From Homoserinimonas sp. (GTDB taxonomy: Bacteria; Actinomycetota; Actinomycetes; Actinomycetales; Microbacteriaceae): 64,000 nucleotides of DNA. The notes beneath the pieces were generated by a model. It had not been told where the DNA came from, made no database searches, and saw only the letters and a list, made by a program, of their open reading frames with translations. Location: assembly GCA_023957835.1 (NCBI GenBank), contig JAMLGP010000001.1:1295575-1359574 (forward strand), written 5' to 3'. The position numbers and the translations under genes are program-made. Shown here in pieces: positions 25,658 through 35,343 of the stretch; the first letter of the stretch is position 1, and each line of letters starts with the position of its first letter.

Positions 25658-25663
25658 TAGCGT
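25658..25663 (+). promoter_or_regulatory. -10 hexamer TAGCGT, leaderless start
   Basis: TAGCGT ends six bases before the ATG at 25670, with no ribosome binding site. Confidence 0.55.
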
Positions 25664-25669
25664 TTCACC

Positions 25670-26191
25670 ATGGATACCCCACTGATTCGAAGCTTTGCGG
25701 CTTCAAGCCCGAACGTCGACCCCGAGGCCTGGGTAGCGCCCAATGCAACGCTCATCGGCAAGGTCACTCTTGCCGCAGGATCGAGCGTGTTTTATGGCGC
25801 GGTGCTGCGGGCTGACACCGATTCGATCGAACTCGGCGAAGGCAGCAATCTGCAGGACAACGTCGTCGTTCATTGCGACACGGGAGTGCCAACCAGAATC
25901 GGCTCCGGCGTAAGCGTCGGCCACGGCGCCGTCGTTCACGGCTGCACGATTGAGAACGACTGCCTGATCGGAATGCACGCGACGGTGATGAACAGAGCGG
26001 TAATCGGTGCGGGGTCTCTGGTTGCCGGAGGCGCCGTCGTGCTCGAAGGCACGGTAGTTCCGCCCGGATCGCTCGTCGCAGGAGTACCGGCAAAGGTGCG
26101 CAGAGAACTCACCCCTGAAGAGCAGGCCGGGATTCGGAAGAACGCCGAGCACTATATGGAGCTGAGCCGGGCCCACTCCCAATTGGACTAA
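25670..26191 (+). CDS. Gamma-carbonic-anhydrase family hexapeptide-repeat protein
   Basis: This 173-residue left-handed beta-helix protein trimerises. Metal-ligand histidines are in place: H68 (V-V-H-C), H85 and H90 (G-H-G-A-V-V-H-G). Homologues such as YrdA/PaaY may hydrate CO2 or act on CoA thioesters; activity cannot be told from sequence. Its 3' end overlaps a convergent gene by four bases. Confidence 0.93.
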   Translation: MDTPLIRSFAASSPNVDPEAWVAPNATLIGKVTLAAGSSVFYGAVLRADTDSIELGEGSNLQDNVVVHCDTGVPTRIGSGVSVGHGAVVHGCTIENDCLIGMHATVMNRAVIGAGSLVAGGAVVLEGTVVPPGSLVAGVPAKVRRELTPEEQAGIRKNAEHYMELSRAHSQLD

Positions 26192-27840
26192 CTGGAGGAC
26201 GTGACATTCTGCGGGTGCCTGGACTTTCGCTTCGACAGGATCGCGTGCAAAGCCCAGGCTACTATCGCGAAGATCCCGAACGCTGCGAACAGAATTACCC
26301 AGCGTGCAAAATCGCCAGGAATCTGAGTCCAGGACTTGGGAATCGTCAGCAGCACGAGCAGGAATGCCAGAAGCCCGATCGCGTAGCAGAGAGCCCACAA
26401 CCACTTCTTGTAGGAAAACAGCTTGTGTCCATCGAGTGCGAGTAGCGGAAGCAGTGCGAGAGGCAGGCTCGCTATTCCTTCGATTGTTACGGCGCTGAAG
26501 AACTCCGACGCGAATACCGCGAGTGCGTTTCCGGGGACGGCGCCAATGAGCGGTGAGAGAAGGCTGTAGGCGACCCAGGCAATCACAGCCACACCCAGAC
26601 CGAATCCGGAACTCAGAATGACTACCGTCGCATCCGCCGCTTTGGAAAGGCCAATGGCGAACGTTAGTCCGGCGACCAGCCCGAAGATCACCCCCGGATT
26701 GAACTGCAGCAGTCTCGCAATTACTACAGCGAGGGCAACGAGCACGAGAGAGCCCCAGCGGAACTTGATGACTCCGGGGGACTCGGGATGCCGCTTGAGC
26801 ATGAGCTTGCGGACGAGAATCCACGCGGTGACATTGAACACCATTAGCGAAAGAAAAGCCGTGAGCAGCACTCTTGCGGACATCGCATTGATTCCGAACG
26901 ACGGATCGACGAAGCCGCTAATGACGGCGGAGATCACCAGTCCGAGAATGAACGTCCAGCCGATCGCGGATTTCCCGGCCGACTTCTTGCTGGAAACAGC
27001 CTCCGGCTCTGTGGCTTTGGGAGTGCCGGGGATTGGCTCTGTCGTCTTGCGCGGTGCCCTCGACTGGCGACGGGCTTTCGCCTTCTTGATCCGATCGCGG
27101 GCCTTGTCCCAATACTGGCCGATCACCGAATTGAGCAGCGTTCCGGGGTAGCCGATCACGAGGGTGAGCATGACTGCCGCCCCGCCGAGGATTCCGGCTC
27201 CTGCCGGCGTCAATTGAACCGAACCAATTGTTTTCAGGGTGCTCAGAATGCTCGGATCGGCGAGGCCGGTGTCGGAGTAGGCCGAGGTCGCGTAAACAGT
27301 GACCACGAGACTCGGTCCTTCGACGTCATTTCCGTTGGAGTGGTACGAGTCGCCGTCCGCATAACTAAGACTGATGATGTCGTGGTGCGTCGAGGAGTTC
27401 CCAAACCGGCCGGATGCGAACAGCGGCGCAGACTTGAGGCTTGCGAGATCGGCAGAAGAATATCTGACGCTGTTTTTCATTCCGCTTCCGAGGTCTATCG
27501 ATGTCACCCCCGGTTCGTCCTGAAGCCAGTTCTGATCTTCGAAGGCTCGAACTATCTGCACAAGAGTGTCCCACTGAACGTTCTGATAGAAGAGCGAATA
27601 CTCAACCGCTACGCCGGTGTCGAAGCCAAAGGGCCGATCAGAGAGCCGATATGCGCAACTCCAGTTCGCGACGCGCAGAGCTGGCGGCACGAATTCGGTC
27701 TGCGGAGTAAACAGTTCGTAGCCGGAATTCGCGAAGCCCTCCGCATCGCAGGGACCTGAAGCGGCGTAGGCCGGGCTTGCCGCGAACAGGGGAAACGCGA
27801 TCAGCGCGCCGGCAATCAGCAGCCGCATAGTCCTGAGCAT
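26188..27840 (-). CDS. Secreted-domain polytopic membrane protein, unknown function
   Basis: This is a 550-residue protein. A signal peptide (about 1-26, A-Y-A-A-S) is followed by an extracytoplasmic domain (about 27-205) with C-D-A and S-C-A-Y cysteines. One membrane span comes next (about 205-228), then a basic cytoplasmic loop (about 235-285). About eight spans make up the remainder. I do not recognise the family. TAACGT ends six bases before the ATG at 27840, which favours this start over the Met five codons later. Confidence 0.8.
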   Translation of the reverse strand: MLRTMRLLIAGALIAFPLFAASPAYAASGPCDAEGFANSGYELFTPQTEFVPPALRVANWSCAYRLSDRPFGFDTGVAVEYSLFYQNVQWDTLVQIVRAFEDQNWLQDEPGVTSIDLGSGMKNSVRYSSADLASLKSAPLFASGRFGNSSTHHDIISLSYADGDSYHSNGNDVEGPSLVVTVYATSAYSDTGLADPSILSTLKTIGSVQLTPAGAGILGGAAVMLTLVIGYPGTLLNSVIGQYWDKARDRIKKAKARRQSRAPRKTTEPIPGTPKATEPEAVSSKKSAGKSAIGWTFILGLVISAVISGFVDPSFGINAMSARVLLTAFLSLMVFNVTAWILVRKLMLKRHPESPGVIKFRWGSLVLVALAVVIARLLQFNPGVIFGLVAGLTFAIGLSKAADATVVILSSGFGLGVAVIAWVAYSLLSPLIGAVPGNALAVFASEFFSAVTIEGIASLPLALLPLLALDGHKLFSYKKWLWALCYAIGLLAFLLVLLTIPKSWTQIPGDFARWVILFAAFGIFAIVAWALHAILSKRKSRHPQNVTSSS

Positions 27841-27846
27841 GGATAA

Positions 27847-27852
27847 ACGTTA
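27847..27852 (-). promoter_or_regulatory. -10 hexamer TAACGT, leaderless start
   Basis: TAACGT on the minus strand ends six bases before the ATG at 27840. Confidence 0.55.
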
Positions 27853-27878
27853 GTACTGCCCTGCTGGAAAACCGCGAT

Positions 27879-28757
27879 TCAGGCAAGCAGATTTTGCACG
27901 AAAACGTGCGGAGTGAACCCTGTGAGGTCGCCTATCCCCTCTCCCTGGCCGATGAGCTTGATCGGGATGCCGGTTCGCTCCTGAACTGCAAACACAAATC
28001 CTGCTTTGGCAGACCCGTCAAGCTTGGTAAGAACCAGTCCGGTTACGCCTGCATGCTCCAGAAACGCCTCTGCCTGGGCGAGTCCGTTTTGCCCGGTCGT
28101 CGCATCCAGCACTAGCAGCACTTCAGCGATTTCGGCCTTCTTCTCGATGACGCGTCGGATCTTGGACAGCTCGTCCATCAGGCCGCTCTTGGTTTGCAGC
28201 CGTCCGGCGGTATCGATGAGCACTATGTCGATCCCCTCGCGCTCTGCGAACTCGACGGTTTGGAACGCGACGGATGCCGGATCCTGCCCCTGCTGCTGAG
28301 GTCCCACGATCTGCGCCCCGCCTCGTTCAGCCCAGGTAGCTAATTGTTCGACCGCCGCCGCGCGGAAGGTATCTGCGGCTCCAACCACCACGCTTCGGCC
28401 GTGGTTGGCGAGGAATTTGGCGAACTTGCCTATGGTCGTCGTCTTTCCGACTCCGTTGACTCCGACTACGAGCACAACCGCGGGTCGATTGCTCAGGCGC
28501 AAAGTGGGGTCGTACTTCGCGAGCTCTTCCTCAAGGTTTTCGCGCAGCATCCGATTAAGATCTTCGGGATCTGTGGTGTGGAACTTAGCAACGTTTTCGC
28601 GCAGCTTCTCGACCACAGAATCGGTGACCTCGGGCCCAAAATCGGCGGTGATGAGCGCATCTTCGAGGTCGTCCCAGGTTTCGTCGTCAATGGTCTTCTT
28701 CGCGAACATTCCCCGAAGGGAACTGCCCAGCGACCACCGTTGCGAACGCTCTGCCAT
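27879..28757 (-). CDS. ftsY: SRP receptor FtsY
   Basis: This 292-residue GTPase docks SRP-ribosome complexes at the membrane. N domain residues 1-90 precede the G domain with G-V-N-G-V-G-K-T-T (99-107), D-T-A-G-R-L-Q and T-K-L-D-G-S-A-K-A. There is no long acidic A domain, so this is a short form that must reach the membrane by its basic N-terminal helix. It shares this region with ffh and smc, as is common in Actinobacteria. Confidence 0.96.
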   Translation of the reverse strand: MAERSQRWSLGSSLRGMFAKKTIDDETWDDLEDALITADFGPEVTDSVVEKLRENVAKFHTTDPEDLNRMLRENLEEELAKYDPTLRLSNRPAVVLVVGVNGVGKTTTIGKFAKFLANHGRSVVVGAADTFRAAAVEQLATWAERGGAQIVGPQQQGQDPASVAFQTVEFAEREGIDIVLIDTAGRLQTKSGLMDELSKIRRVIEKKAEIAEVLLVLDATTGQNGLAQAEAFLEHAGVTGLVLTKLDGSAKAGFVFAVQERTGIPIKLIGQGEGIGDLTGFTPHVFVQNLLA

Positions 28758-28764
28758 AACAGTG

Positions 28765-28770
28765 ATCTTA
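28765..28770 (-). promoter_or_regulatory. -10 hexamer TAAGAT, leaderless start of ftsY
   Basis: TAAGAT on the minus strand ends seven bases before the ftsY ATG and overlaps the end of the upstream MFS gene, so ftsY need not rely on readthrough. Confidence 0.55.
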
Positions 28771-29997
28771 GTTTGACGACCTCGAACCGGTGGAAAGTTC
28801 GACCACAGACCATACGGTTACGACACCGACCAGCAACAGGCAGGCGACTCCCAGTCCTGAGTATCCGACGATCGCCAGTACCGGACCCGCGAGAGCACCG
28901 AAGACCGCCGCAGTCGAGTTCATGATCAGATCCGACACTCCCTGCAATCCTGCCCGGTCATCAACCGGGGCAGACTCTGCAACGAGAGTCGAACCGGAGA
29001 TCGTGGAGGCGGACCAGCCGAGTCCGAGCAGAATCACGCTGATCACCACGAGGACTTGAGATTCTGCCCCGATCCAGGCGGTCAGCAGCGATACGACGAG
29101 AATTCCCTGCCCGAACAGAATCGTCGGGATTCTTCCCCAGCGGTCGGCAACCCAGCCGAAGACTGGAGACAGTGCATACATCCCCGCAATGTGCAGGCTG
29201 AGCGCGAACCCGACGATCATAAGAGTGGCTCCGTGTCCGTAAAGATGCACGGGCGTCATCGACATCATCGCGACCATGGTTGCGTGGCTGAATGCAACTG
29301 CGACGACCGAATAGCGGGCGAGTGCGTTCACTCTCAGGGTTGCCAGACCGTGCCTCGGAGGAGCCGCCCCGTCTCGAGCGGGAGCGTTCTTGAGAGCAGT
29401 CAGCAACGGGTCGGGCTGCAGACCGAAGTAATAGACGAACACGGCCGCCAGTTGGGCTCCAACCGTGAATACGAAAGGGCCGGTCAACACCGGCAGTCCG
29501 ATTGAGTGTCCGATAATCTCGCCGGGCTCAATGAGGTTGGGTCCAAGTACCGCGCCGATAGTGGTCGACCAGACCACGAGGGAGAGTTGCCTTGCTCGGT
29601 GCTGCGGCTCAGCGAGGTCTGTGGCGGAGAATCGCGCCTGAAGGTTGGTGGCGCTTCCCGCACCTGCCAGGGCCAGTCCAACCAGCAGCAGCGGAAAAGA
29701 GCCGATTGCGGCTGAAACCGTGGCGAGCACCGCGCCGAGAGCAGCAACGATCGAGCCGACAGAAAGAGCGACCCGTCTTCCCCTGGCTTGGGCAGCCCTT
29801 GCCAGAGGCACGGCAATCAGCGCAGCGCCGAGGGTGCTCATGGTCGCGGCCATCCCCGACCATGCAGGAGAGCCGCTCACTTCCGCGGCAAGCAGGGCAC
29901 CTACCGATACGGTCGCCCCAAGGCCGATCCCGCCGAGAATCTGCGCGAAAATCAGTGTACGAACGACTCGCTCTTGAATGGCCTCAGTCTCGATCAC
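28768..29997 (-). CDS. MFS transporter
   Basis: This is a 409-residue protein with twelve predicted spans in two halves. The G-W-V-A-D-R-W-G-R-I-P loop is a form of the MFS A-motif between the first spans of the second half, and R-A-A-Q-A-R-G-R-R-V occupies the matching place in the first half. The pattern resembles drug/proton antiporters, but the substrate cannot be assigned. The GTG start is preceded by TAGACT with a six-base spacer. It lies between smc and ftsY, an unusual guest in this housekeeping block. Confidence 0.88.
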   Translation of the reverse strand: MIETEAIQERVVRTLIFAQILGGIGLGATVSVGALLAAEVSGSPAWSGMAATMSTLGAALIAVPLARAAQARGRRVALSVGSIVAALGAVLATVSAAIGSFPLLLVGLALAGAGSATNLQARFSATDLAEPQHRARQLSLVVWSTTIGAVLGPNLIEPGEIIGHSIGLPVLTGPFVFTVGAQLAAVFVYYFGLQPDPLLTALKNAPARDGAAPPRHGLATLRVNALARYSVVAVAFSHATMVAMMSMTPVHLYGHGATLMIVGFALSLHIAGMYALSPVFGWVADRWGRIPTILFGQGILVVSLLTAWIGAESQVLVVISVILLGLGWSASTISGSTLVAESAPVDDRAGLQGVSDLIMNSTAAVFGALAGPVLAIVGYSGLGVACLLLVGVVTVWSVVELSTGSRSSN

Positions 29998-30003
29998 TGC
30001 GCA

Positions 30004-30009
30004 AGTCTA
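30004..30009 (-). promoter_or_regulatory. -10 hexamer TAGACT, leaderless start of the MFS gene
   Basis: TAGACT on the minus strand ends six bases before the GTG at 29997, in the short gap after smc. Confidence 0.55.
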
Positions 30010-30024
30010 AGGTGTCGCGGCGGC

Positions 30025-33000
30025 TCACACTGACTCGTGCTCGGCGACTCGCTGGCCGACTACGGCGCTGACTCCGTCCTGACGCATCGAGACCCCGTAC
30101 AGGGCATCGGCGATCTCCATGGTTCTCTTCTGGTGGGTGATGATGATCAGCTGAGAACCTGCGCGCAGTTCCTCGAATACTGTGAGCAGTCTCCCAAGGT
30201 TCGCGTCGTCAAGAGCGGCCTCGACTTCGTCGAGAATGTAGAACGGGCTCGGTCTGGCCTTGAAGATCGCAACCAGCAGGGCGATCGCGGCAAGCGACCG
30301 CTCACCTCCGCTAAGCAGCGAGAGCCGCTCGATTCGCTTTCCCGCGGGCTTCACCGCGACTTCGACCCCGGTTGTGAGCAAGTCGTCCGGATCGCTGAGC
30401 TGGATGCTTCCAGAGCCACCGGGAAACAGAACCGGAAAGACCTCCTGAAATGCTCTCTTCGTGTCTTCGAAGGCTTCGGCGAAAATGTCCTTCATTCGGC
30501 CGTCAAGCTCGTCGATAATCGTGAGCAGATCTCTCCTGGTGTTACTCAGGTCGGTGAGCTGCTCGGTGAGGAACTTATGGCGCTGTTCGAGCGCCTCGAA
30601 CTCTTCGAGAGCGAGCGGGTTCACCCGGCCGAGCTGCTCCAGTTTTCTTTCGGCTCCTGCGAGCCTTGCCCGCTGCTTGATACGGTCGAACTCGACCGGG
30701 TCTTCATCAGGGGAATCGGACGGCACCGGAACTTCGGGTCCGTACTCGGCAACCAGGACATCCTCTACGAGGCCGAGTTCTTCCGCTGCCCGCTCAAGCA
30801 GAGTCGACAGGTGCAGCTTCTTCTCGTAGATCTGCATCTCGAGCCCATGAACGCTCTCACTGACGCTGGAGAGCCGCTCCCGAAGTCCGGATTCCTGCTC
30901 GCGAAGGCTCAGCAACTCCTGACTTTGCCTGCTCCGCTCGGCTTCTCGCTCGGCGAGCTCAACCCGTGCCTGGCTGACCGAGCGATCCACAGAGTCGAGG
31001 ATTGCCGGCAGGGACTCGATGACTCTCTGGGCGGATTCGAGCTGGTGGCGCCTGAGTACCGCTCTCCTGGCTGATTCGAGAGCTGCTGCCCGTTCCTGTT
31101 CAAGCTGCTTTGCGAGTTGCTCACCTCTGGCTCGCTCGATTCGCACCCGCTCTTTTGCAGTCTCGAGCTGCAGTCGCGACTCGAGCTCGCGCTGCCTGGC
31201 GGCCTCAAGTTCAACCAGTAGCGCCTCTCTCGCACTCGAATCGAGAATCGGTCGAGGCTCTGACTTTGCCGCCTCAAGCTCGGCTGCTGTAGTCGCGACG
31301 CTGGCCTCTGCGGCTTCCGCCGCACTCCTGGCCGCCTCAAGTGCTCTGCCAATTCGATCGGCTTCGGCCGCAGCCGCTTCGATCTGAGCTCTACTGGTCG
31401 CCAGTCGCTCAGTTCGTGCTGCGAGGCTCGCGTCAAAGTCCCGAAGAGCGAGCAATGCGGCCGCGGCAGCCTCCCTGGCCTTCGACAGATTTGACTTGAG
31501 TTCCTCGAGTCGGGCCGAACCTGTTTCGATCGTGGTTGTGACCTCTTCGATCCTCGATCTGGCAGAGTCGCGATCAGAGACCAACTCCACTCGCGATTTT
31601 TTCGCGCCGCTTCCGCCCCGAAGTACAAGGCGGCTAAGGACATCACCGTCTCTGGTAATTACGGTTGCAGCAGAATCGTCTGGGAATTCCTGCCAGAAAG
31701 CCCTCGCTGCCCCAAGGTCGTCGGCAATGTAGGTGCTGGCCAGAAGCGCGAGAATTCCGGGCGGGGCGCTAACCACTCCGCCTGCTGGAATCACTCCGGC
31801 CGGTAACTTCTGGGTCGCGGACTTTGCGGCGGATCCTGCCGGATTGGCTACGAGAACTTCGAGGCGACCAAGGTCTTCCTTTCGGGCGGTCTCTATCGCC
31901 TGAATGGCATCCTGAACTTTGTCGGCAAGTACCGCATCGGCGAGAGAGCCCAGTGCCGCGGAGATTGCGGCCTCGAATCCTTTATCGACTTTGATGTGCT
32001 CGGCAGCCAGCCCCCTGATCCCACGCTGACCACGCTCAATGAGGGCGGTTGAACCATCCTTCTCATCAAGGGCACTTGAGAGGGCGGCAACCTTAGCTCT
32101 CAGCGCCGCACTCTCCTGCTCGTGACCGCTTAGACTCTCTCGCTCCTTTTCAATTTGGAGCTCCAGACTGGCCACCTGGGCACCGGCCCTCTGGTAGTCG
32201 GCGTCGAGGTCCAGAGTCTGAGACTGGCCCGCCGGCTCCTGACTTTCGAGCTCTTCCAGAGAGAGTCTGGCGGCCTCGGCCCTGGACTGCGCCGCCGCGA
32301 GCGCGACCTCCTGCCGTCCAAGCTCCTCGGTAAGAGCCGCCAGCCTTGAGGATGCCGTCTCTGCCTGGCCGGCAAGTGAAGCGATCTTGAGGTCATGCTT
32401 TGAAATGAGTGCGGATTGCTGGGCGATCTCCTGATCCATTGCATCCAGTTCGGTCTGTGCGCTTCTGGTTCCCTTCTGGAGTCGTTCCGCCTCCTCCTCG
32501 GCTTTTGCGACCTCCAGATCGAGTCTCTCAAGCTCTGCGTGGACCGCCTCGATCTGTTCAGGAGTCACCGGCTGGCTGCGAGCAGAATCCTCTATCGGCT
32601 CGCCGAGCAGTGCGACCTTTTGATTGGCCAGAGTAAAAAGGCCGCGCAGTTTTTCCTGAACTGATTCGAGACCGAACGCGGTTTGGCGGGCAATGTCCAC
32701 GGCATCTCCGACCTGAGCCCGTTCAAGATGCTGAATTCTCAAACGGCTCTGATCAAGTTGCTCCTGAAGCACCAGTCGTTCGGTCTTGCGCTCGGATTCG
32801 CTCTTGCCGTGGATTGATATTGCTTCTCGAAGCTCCACGACTTCATCTGCGAGCAGTCGCGCTTTCGCGTCGCGAACCACAGAGGCAATCGATTGCGCTT
32901 CCCTTGCGATTTCTGCCTGCTGCCCAAGTGGCTTTAGCTGCCTTCGAAGTTCCCCAGCAAGGTCGCTCAGCCTCGTCAGGTTTGCTTCCATGGCTTCAAG

Positions 33001-33540
33001 CTTGCGAATGGTCTTTTCCTTGCGGCGACGGTGCTTGAGGATTCCGGCAGCCTCCTCAATGAATCCGCGGCGCTCCTCCGGAGTTGCATGCAGCACCTGA
33101 TCGAGCTGACCCTGTCCGACAATGACGTGCATCTCCCTGCCGAGGCCCGAATCGCTAAGCAGTTCCTGGACATCCAGCAATCGACACGGCTCGCCGTTGA
33201 TCGCGTATTCGCTCCCGCCGTTGCGGAACAGGGTGCGGCTGATTGTCACCTCCGCGTATTCAATCGGAAGGGCACCGTCGGAATTGTCGATCGTCAGGAG
33301 CACTTCGGCGCGACCGAGCGGGCCCTTCGTCGCAGTTCCAGCGAAGATGACGTCTTCCATCTTTCCGCCGCGAAGAGTCTTCGGACCCTGCTCTCCCATG
33401 ACCCAGGCGAGGGCGTCAACGACGTTCGACTTTCCAGACCCGTTGGGGCCGACTACGCAGGTAACACCCGGTTCGAAGGCAAAGGTTGTGGGTTGGGCGA
33501 AGGACTTGAAGCCCTTTAGAGTCAGGCTCTTGAGGTACAC
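30025..33540 (-). CDS. smc: Chromosome segregation protein SMC
   Basis: This 1171-residue condensin ATPase compacts and segregates chromosomes with ScpA/ScpB. It has N-terminal Walker A G-P-N-G-S-G-K-S-N (31-39), a long coiled coil, and a hinge (about 490-660, with G-I-R-G-L-A-A-E-H). The returning coil leads to the C-terminal L-S-G-G-E-R-S-L signature and Walker B F-Y-I-L-D-E-V-E-A-A-L-D-D. I chose the GTG at 33540, giving the canonical start M-Y-L-K-S-L-T-L-K-G-F-K-S-F, because GGGAGGG lies seven bases upstream; the longer frame adds 12 unconserved residues. It is one of the few host genes here with a strong ribosome binding site. Confidence 0.97.
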   Translation of the reverse strand: MYLKSLTLKGFKSFAQPTTFAFEPGVTCVVGPNGSGKSNVVDALAWVMGEQGPKTLRGGKMEDVIFAGTATKGPLGRAEVLLTIDNSDGALPIEYAEVTISRTLFRNGGSEYAINGEPCRLLDVQELLSDSGLGREMHVIVGQGQLDQVLHATPEERRGFIEEAAGILKHRRRKEKTIRKLEAMEANLTRLSDLAGELRRQLKPLGQQAEIAREAQSIASVVRDAKARLLADEVVELREAISIHGKSESERKTERLVLQEQLDQSRLRIQHLERAQVGDAVDIARQTAFGLESVQEKLRGLFTLANQKVALLGEPIEDSARSQPVTPEQIEAVHAELERLDLEVAKAEEEAERLQKGTRSAQTELDAMDQEIAQQSALISKHDLKIASLAGQAETASSRLAALTEELGRQEVALAAAQSRAEAARLSLEELESQEPAGQSQTLDLDADYQRAGAQVASLELQIEKERESLSGHEQESAALRAKVAALSSALDEKDGSTALIERGQRGIRGLAAEHIKVDKGFEAAISAALGSLADAVLADKVQDAIQAIETARKEDLGRLEVLVANPAGSAAKSATQKLPAGVIPAGGVVSAPPGILALLASTYIADDLGAARAFWQEFPDDSAATVITRDGDVLSRLVLRGGSGAKKSRVELVSDRDSARSRIEEVTTTIETGSARLEELKSNLSKAREAAAAALLALRDFDASLAARTERLATSRAQIEAAAAEADRIGRALEAARSAAEAAEASVATTAAELEAAKSEPRPILDSSAREALLVELEAARQRELESRLQLETAKERVRIERARGEQLAKQLEQERAAALESARRAVLRRHQLESAQRVIESLPAILDSVDRSVSQARVELAEREAERSRQSQELLSLREQESGLRERLSSVSESVHGLEMQIYEKKLHLSTLLERAAEELGLVEDVLVAEYGPEVPVPSDSPDEDPVEFDRIKQRARLAGAERKLEQLGRVNPLALEEFEALEQRHKFLTEQLTDLSNTRRDLLTIIDELDGRMKDIFAEAFEDTKRAFQEVFPVLFPGGSGSIQLSDPDDLLTTGVEVAVKPAGKRIERLSLLSGGERSLAAIALLVAIFKARPSPFYILDEVEAALDDANLGRLLTVFEELRAGSQLIIITHQKRTMEIADALYGVSMRQDGVSAVVGQRVAEHESV

Positions 33541-33754
33541 GCTTGCACCCTCCCGAACCCGACGAAACTCATCCAACTAAAGTACCGGACTGACGACCGG
33601 TCGAAGTTCCGGTTCGTTGCGACTTCGTGCCTTACAGCTGAGCAGAAATCAATTACAACGGTTCGGTTAAAGCAGATTTCCATGCAGTTTTCTGACTGTA
33701 GTCTGATCGGCTTTGCACATTCTGCCCAGATCCCGACCGATAGAGGAAACTCAC

Positions 33755-34831
33755 GTGATCGATTTCACGATTGAAGAACTGGTGATTCCGGCATCCATTG
33801 ATGATCCGGATGCCGCCGGCTTCGTAGAGATGACGGCGGTTCGAAATGAAATCGAGGCAGAGATTGTCGGAAACAGGGATCTAACCCTGGAACCCGCGGA
33901 ACTCCTGCCCTACTACCAGGATGCGCACAACCCGCAAACCTGCCTGGTCGCGAGGGTCTCCGGCAAGATCGTCGCCAGAGCCATCATTGAAGTTCCGTCC
34001 GAGGAAGATTCAAGAGATCTTTGGCTCTCGGTTGAAGTGCTAAGCGACTTCCGGAGGAATGGAATTGGCTCTGCCCTGTACGACGGGCTGCTGGAGCTAG
34101 CGCGCGCGACGGGCAGGAAGATCCTGCAGTCCTATCCGATGCACAAACATTCGCCGGATTCCGCGCAACTCCCATCCCCTACCGGCTTCGGTTCGATTCC
34201 GATCGAGAACCCGGAATCCAGGTTCCTGCTTGCTCGCGGATTCAAACTCGAGCAGGTCGAACGGTACAGCAGGCTGCAACTCCCGATGCTTCAGGAAAAA
34301 TTCGATTCGCTGTACTCGGCCGCGGAAGCCGCCGCTGGCAGTGATTATCGTGTGGTTCGCTGGATCGGGCGAACCCCCGAGAAATACCTGACGTCAATGG
34401 CGAAGCTGCACAACAGAATGAGTACGGATGCTCCAACCGCCGCATTGGATTTCGCGGAGGAGGATTGGGACGAAAAGCGAGTGATCGAACTGGACGATTC
34501 ACGGCAAAAGAGTCCGAGGATCATGCTTACCGTAGCTGCAGAAGACGTTTTCTCCGGTGATCTTGTTGGCTTCAGCGAATTGCTTGTTCCACCTCAAATA
34601 TCCCGAGCGGTGGATCAGAATGACACCCTGATTCTCAAGGAGCACCGCGGCCACCGGCTGGGAATGCTCCTGAAGTTATCGAACCTGCAATATCTCGAGG
34701 AAACGTTTCCGGGGCATCCCGCGGTCACCACCTTTAACGCCGAGGAGAACCGACCAATGCTCGAAGTCAATGAGGCAATGGGCTTTGTGCCGGTCGGCTA
34801 CGCGGGCGGCTGGAAGAGGGACACAGCGTAG
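33755..34831 (+). CDS. Tandem GNAT-domain acetyltransferase
   Basis: This 358-residue protein has two GNAT folds, about residues 3-170 and 190-355. The first has the acetyl-CoA loop S-D-F-R-R-N-G-I-G-S-A-L; the second has K-E-H-R-G-H-R-L-G-M-L-L followed by the F-N-A-E-E-N motif. The layout resembles mycothiol-synthase-like double GNATs. I start at the GTG at 33755, with GAGGA seven bases upstream, rather than at the upstream TTG. The substrate is unknown. It is divergent from smc; the 214 bases between them show no other gene. Confidence 0.85.
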   Translation: MIDFTIEELVIPASIDDPDAAGFVEMTAVRNEIEAEIVGNRDLTLEPAELLPYYQDAHNPQTCLVARVSGKIVARAIIEVPSEEDSRDLWLSVEVLSDFRRNGIGSALYDGLLELARATGRKILQSYPMHKHSPDSAQLPSPTGFGSIPIENPESRFLLARGFKLEQVERYSRLQLPMLQEKFDSLYSAAEAAAGSDYRVVRWIGRTPEKYLTSMAKLHNRMSTDAPTAALDFAEEDWDEKRVIELDDSRQKSPRIMLTVAAEDVFSGDLVGFSELLVPPQISRAVDQNDTLILKEHRGHRLGMLLKLSNLQYLEETFPGHPAVTTFNAEENRPMLEVNEAMGFVPVGYAGGWKRDTA

Positions 34832-34834
34832 GGC

Positions 34835-35092
34835 CTAACGCGAGTAGACGTCACGACGATGTCCGACCGCAACCACTACGACGAGCAGCACCTCATCCTG
34901 GATCGTATAAATGATTCGGTAGTCGCCGACTCGAACTCGCCAACCGTCTCTTCCGCGCAGACCAATTGCACCTGGGGGTCTCGGATCTTGTGCAAGCAGG
35001 GCAATTGCGCCTTGAATCCGCTTGCGGTGATCAGGGTGAATCTTGCGAAGAGCTCTAAGAGCTGCGGGTCGAACTTCAATCCGATAGCTCAA
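34835..35092 (-). CDS. RelE-family toxin
   Basis: This is an 85-residue ribosome-dependent mRNA interferase type toxin. The RelE fold is visible as Y-R-I-E-V-R-P-A-A-L-R-A-L-R-K-I, then L-R-G-R-D-G-W-R-V-R-V-G-D-Y-R-I-I-Y-T-I and a C-terminal R-R-D-V-Y. The start is best taken as TTG at 35092, overlapping the antitoxin stop (TTGA), because RelE proteins begin M-S-Y-R-I-E-V. The longer frame to 35125 lies inside the antitoxin gene. Confidence 0.9.
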   Translation of the reverse strand: MSYRIEVRPAALRALRKIHPDHRKRIQGAIALLAQDPRPPGAIGLRGRDGWRVRVGDYRIIYTIQDEVLLVVVVAVGHRRDVYSR

Positions 35093-35337
35093 CTCCAGCC
35101 CAATTCCTTCTTGACCGTTTCCCAAGGGATGTTCTCCCCTTCTTCGGCCATAGCCTCATCGAATGCGGCAATGTCATCCAGCTCGTCCTGGGCATCCATC
35201 AAGCGGTCAAAAACCTGAGGAGAGAGGAGTACTGCTTCCCTCTCCCCATGCTTTTCAATAACCACAGGCTCACTTTGAGCCTTGCGAAGCGCCTCCGCAA
35301 AGTTCTTACGAGCGTCTGAAACGGTAAGGGAATTCAT
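35089..35337 (-). CDS. Phd/YefM-type antitoxin
   Basis: This 82-residue antitoxin has a DNA-binding N-terminus (M-N-S-L-T-V-S-D-A-R-K-N-F-A-E-A-L) and V-V-I-E-K-H-G-E-R-E-A-V-L-L-S, the YefM/Phd hallmarks. The acidic C-terminus wraps the toxin. It overlaps the toxin gene by four bases. The promoter and an inverted repeat lie immediately upstream, consistent with autorepression. Confidence 0.92.
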   Translation of the reverse strand: MNSLTVSDARKNFAEALRKAQSEPVVIEKHGEREAVLLSPQVFDRLMDAQDELDDIAAFDEAMAEEGENIPWETVKKELGWS

Positions 35338-35343
35338 TTGCTA

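Noticed and set aside
30037..31074. 345-codon open frame opposite the smc C-terminus
   Set aside because: It is antisense to coiled-coil and ATPase codons of smc with no family features.
33541..33754. Extra small gene or RNA between smc and the GNAT gene
   Set aside because: The 214 bases show no convincing start with binding site and no stable hairpin. They most likely hold the two divergent promoters.
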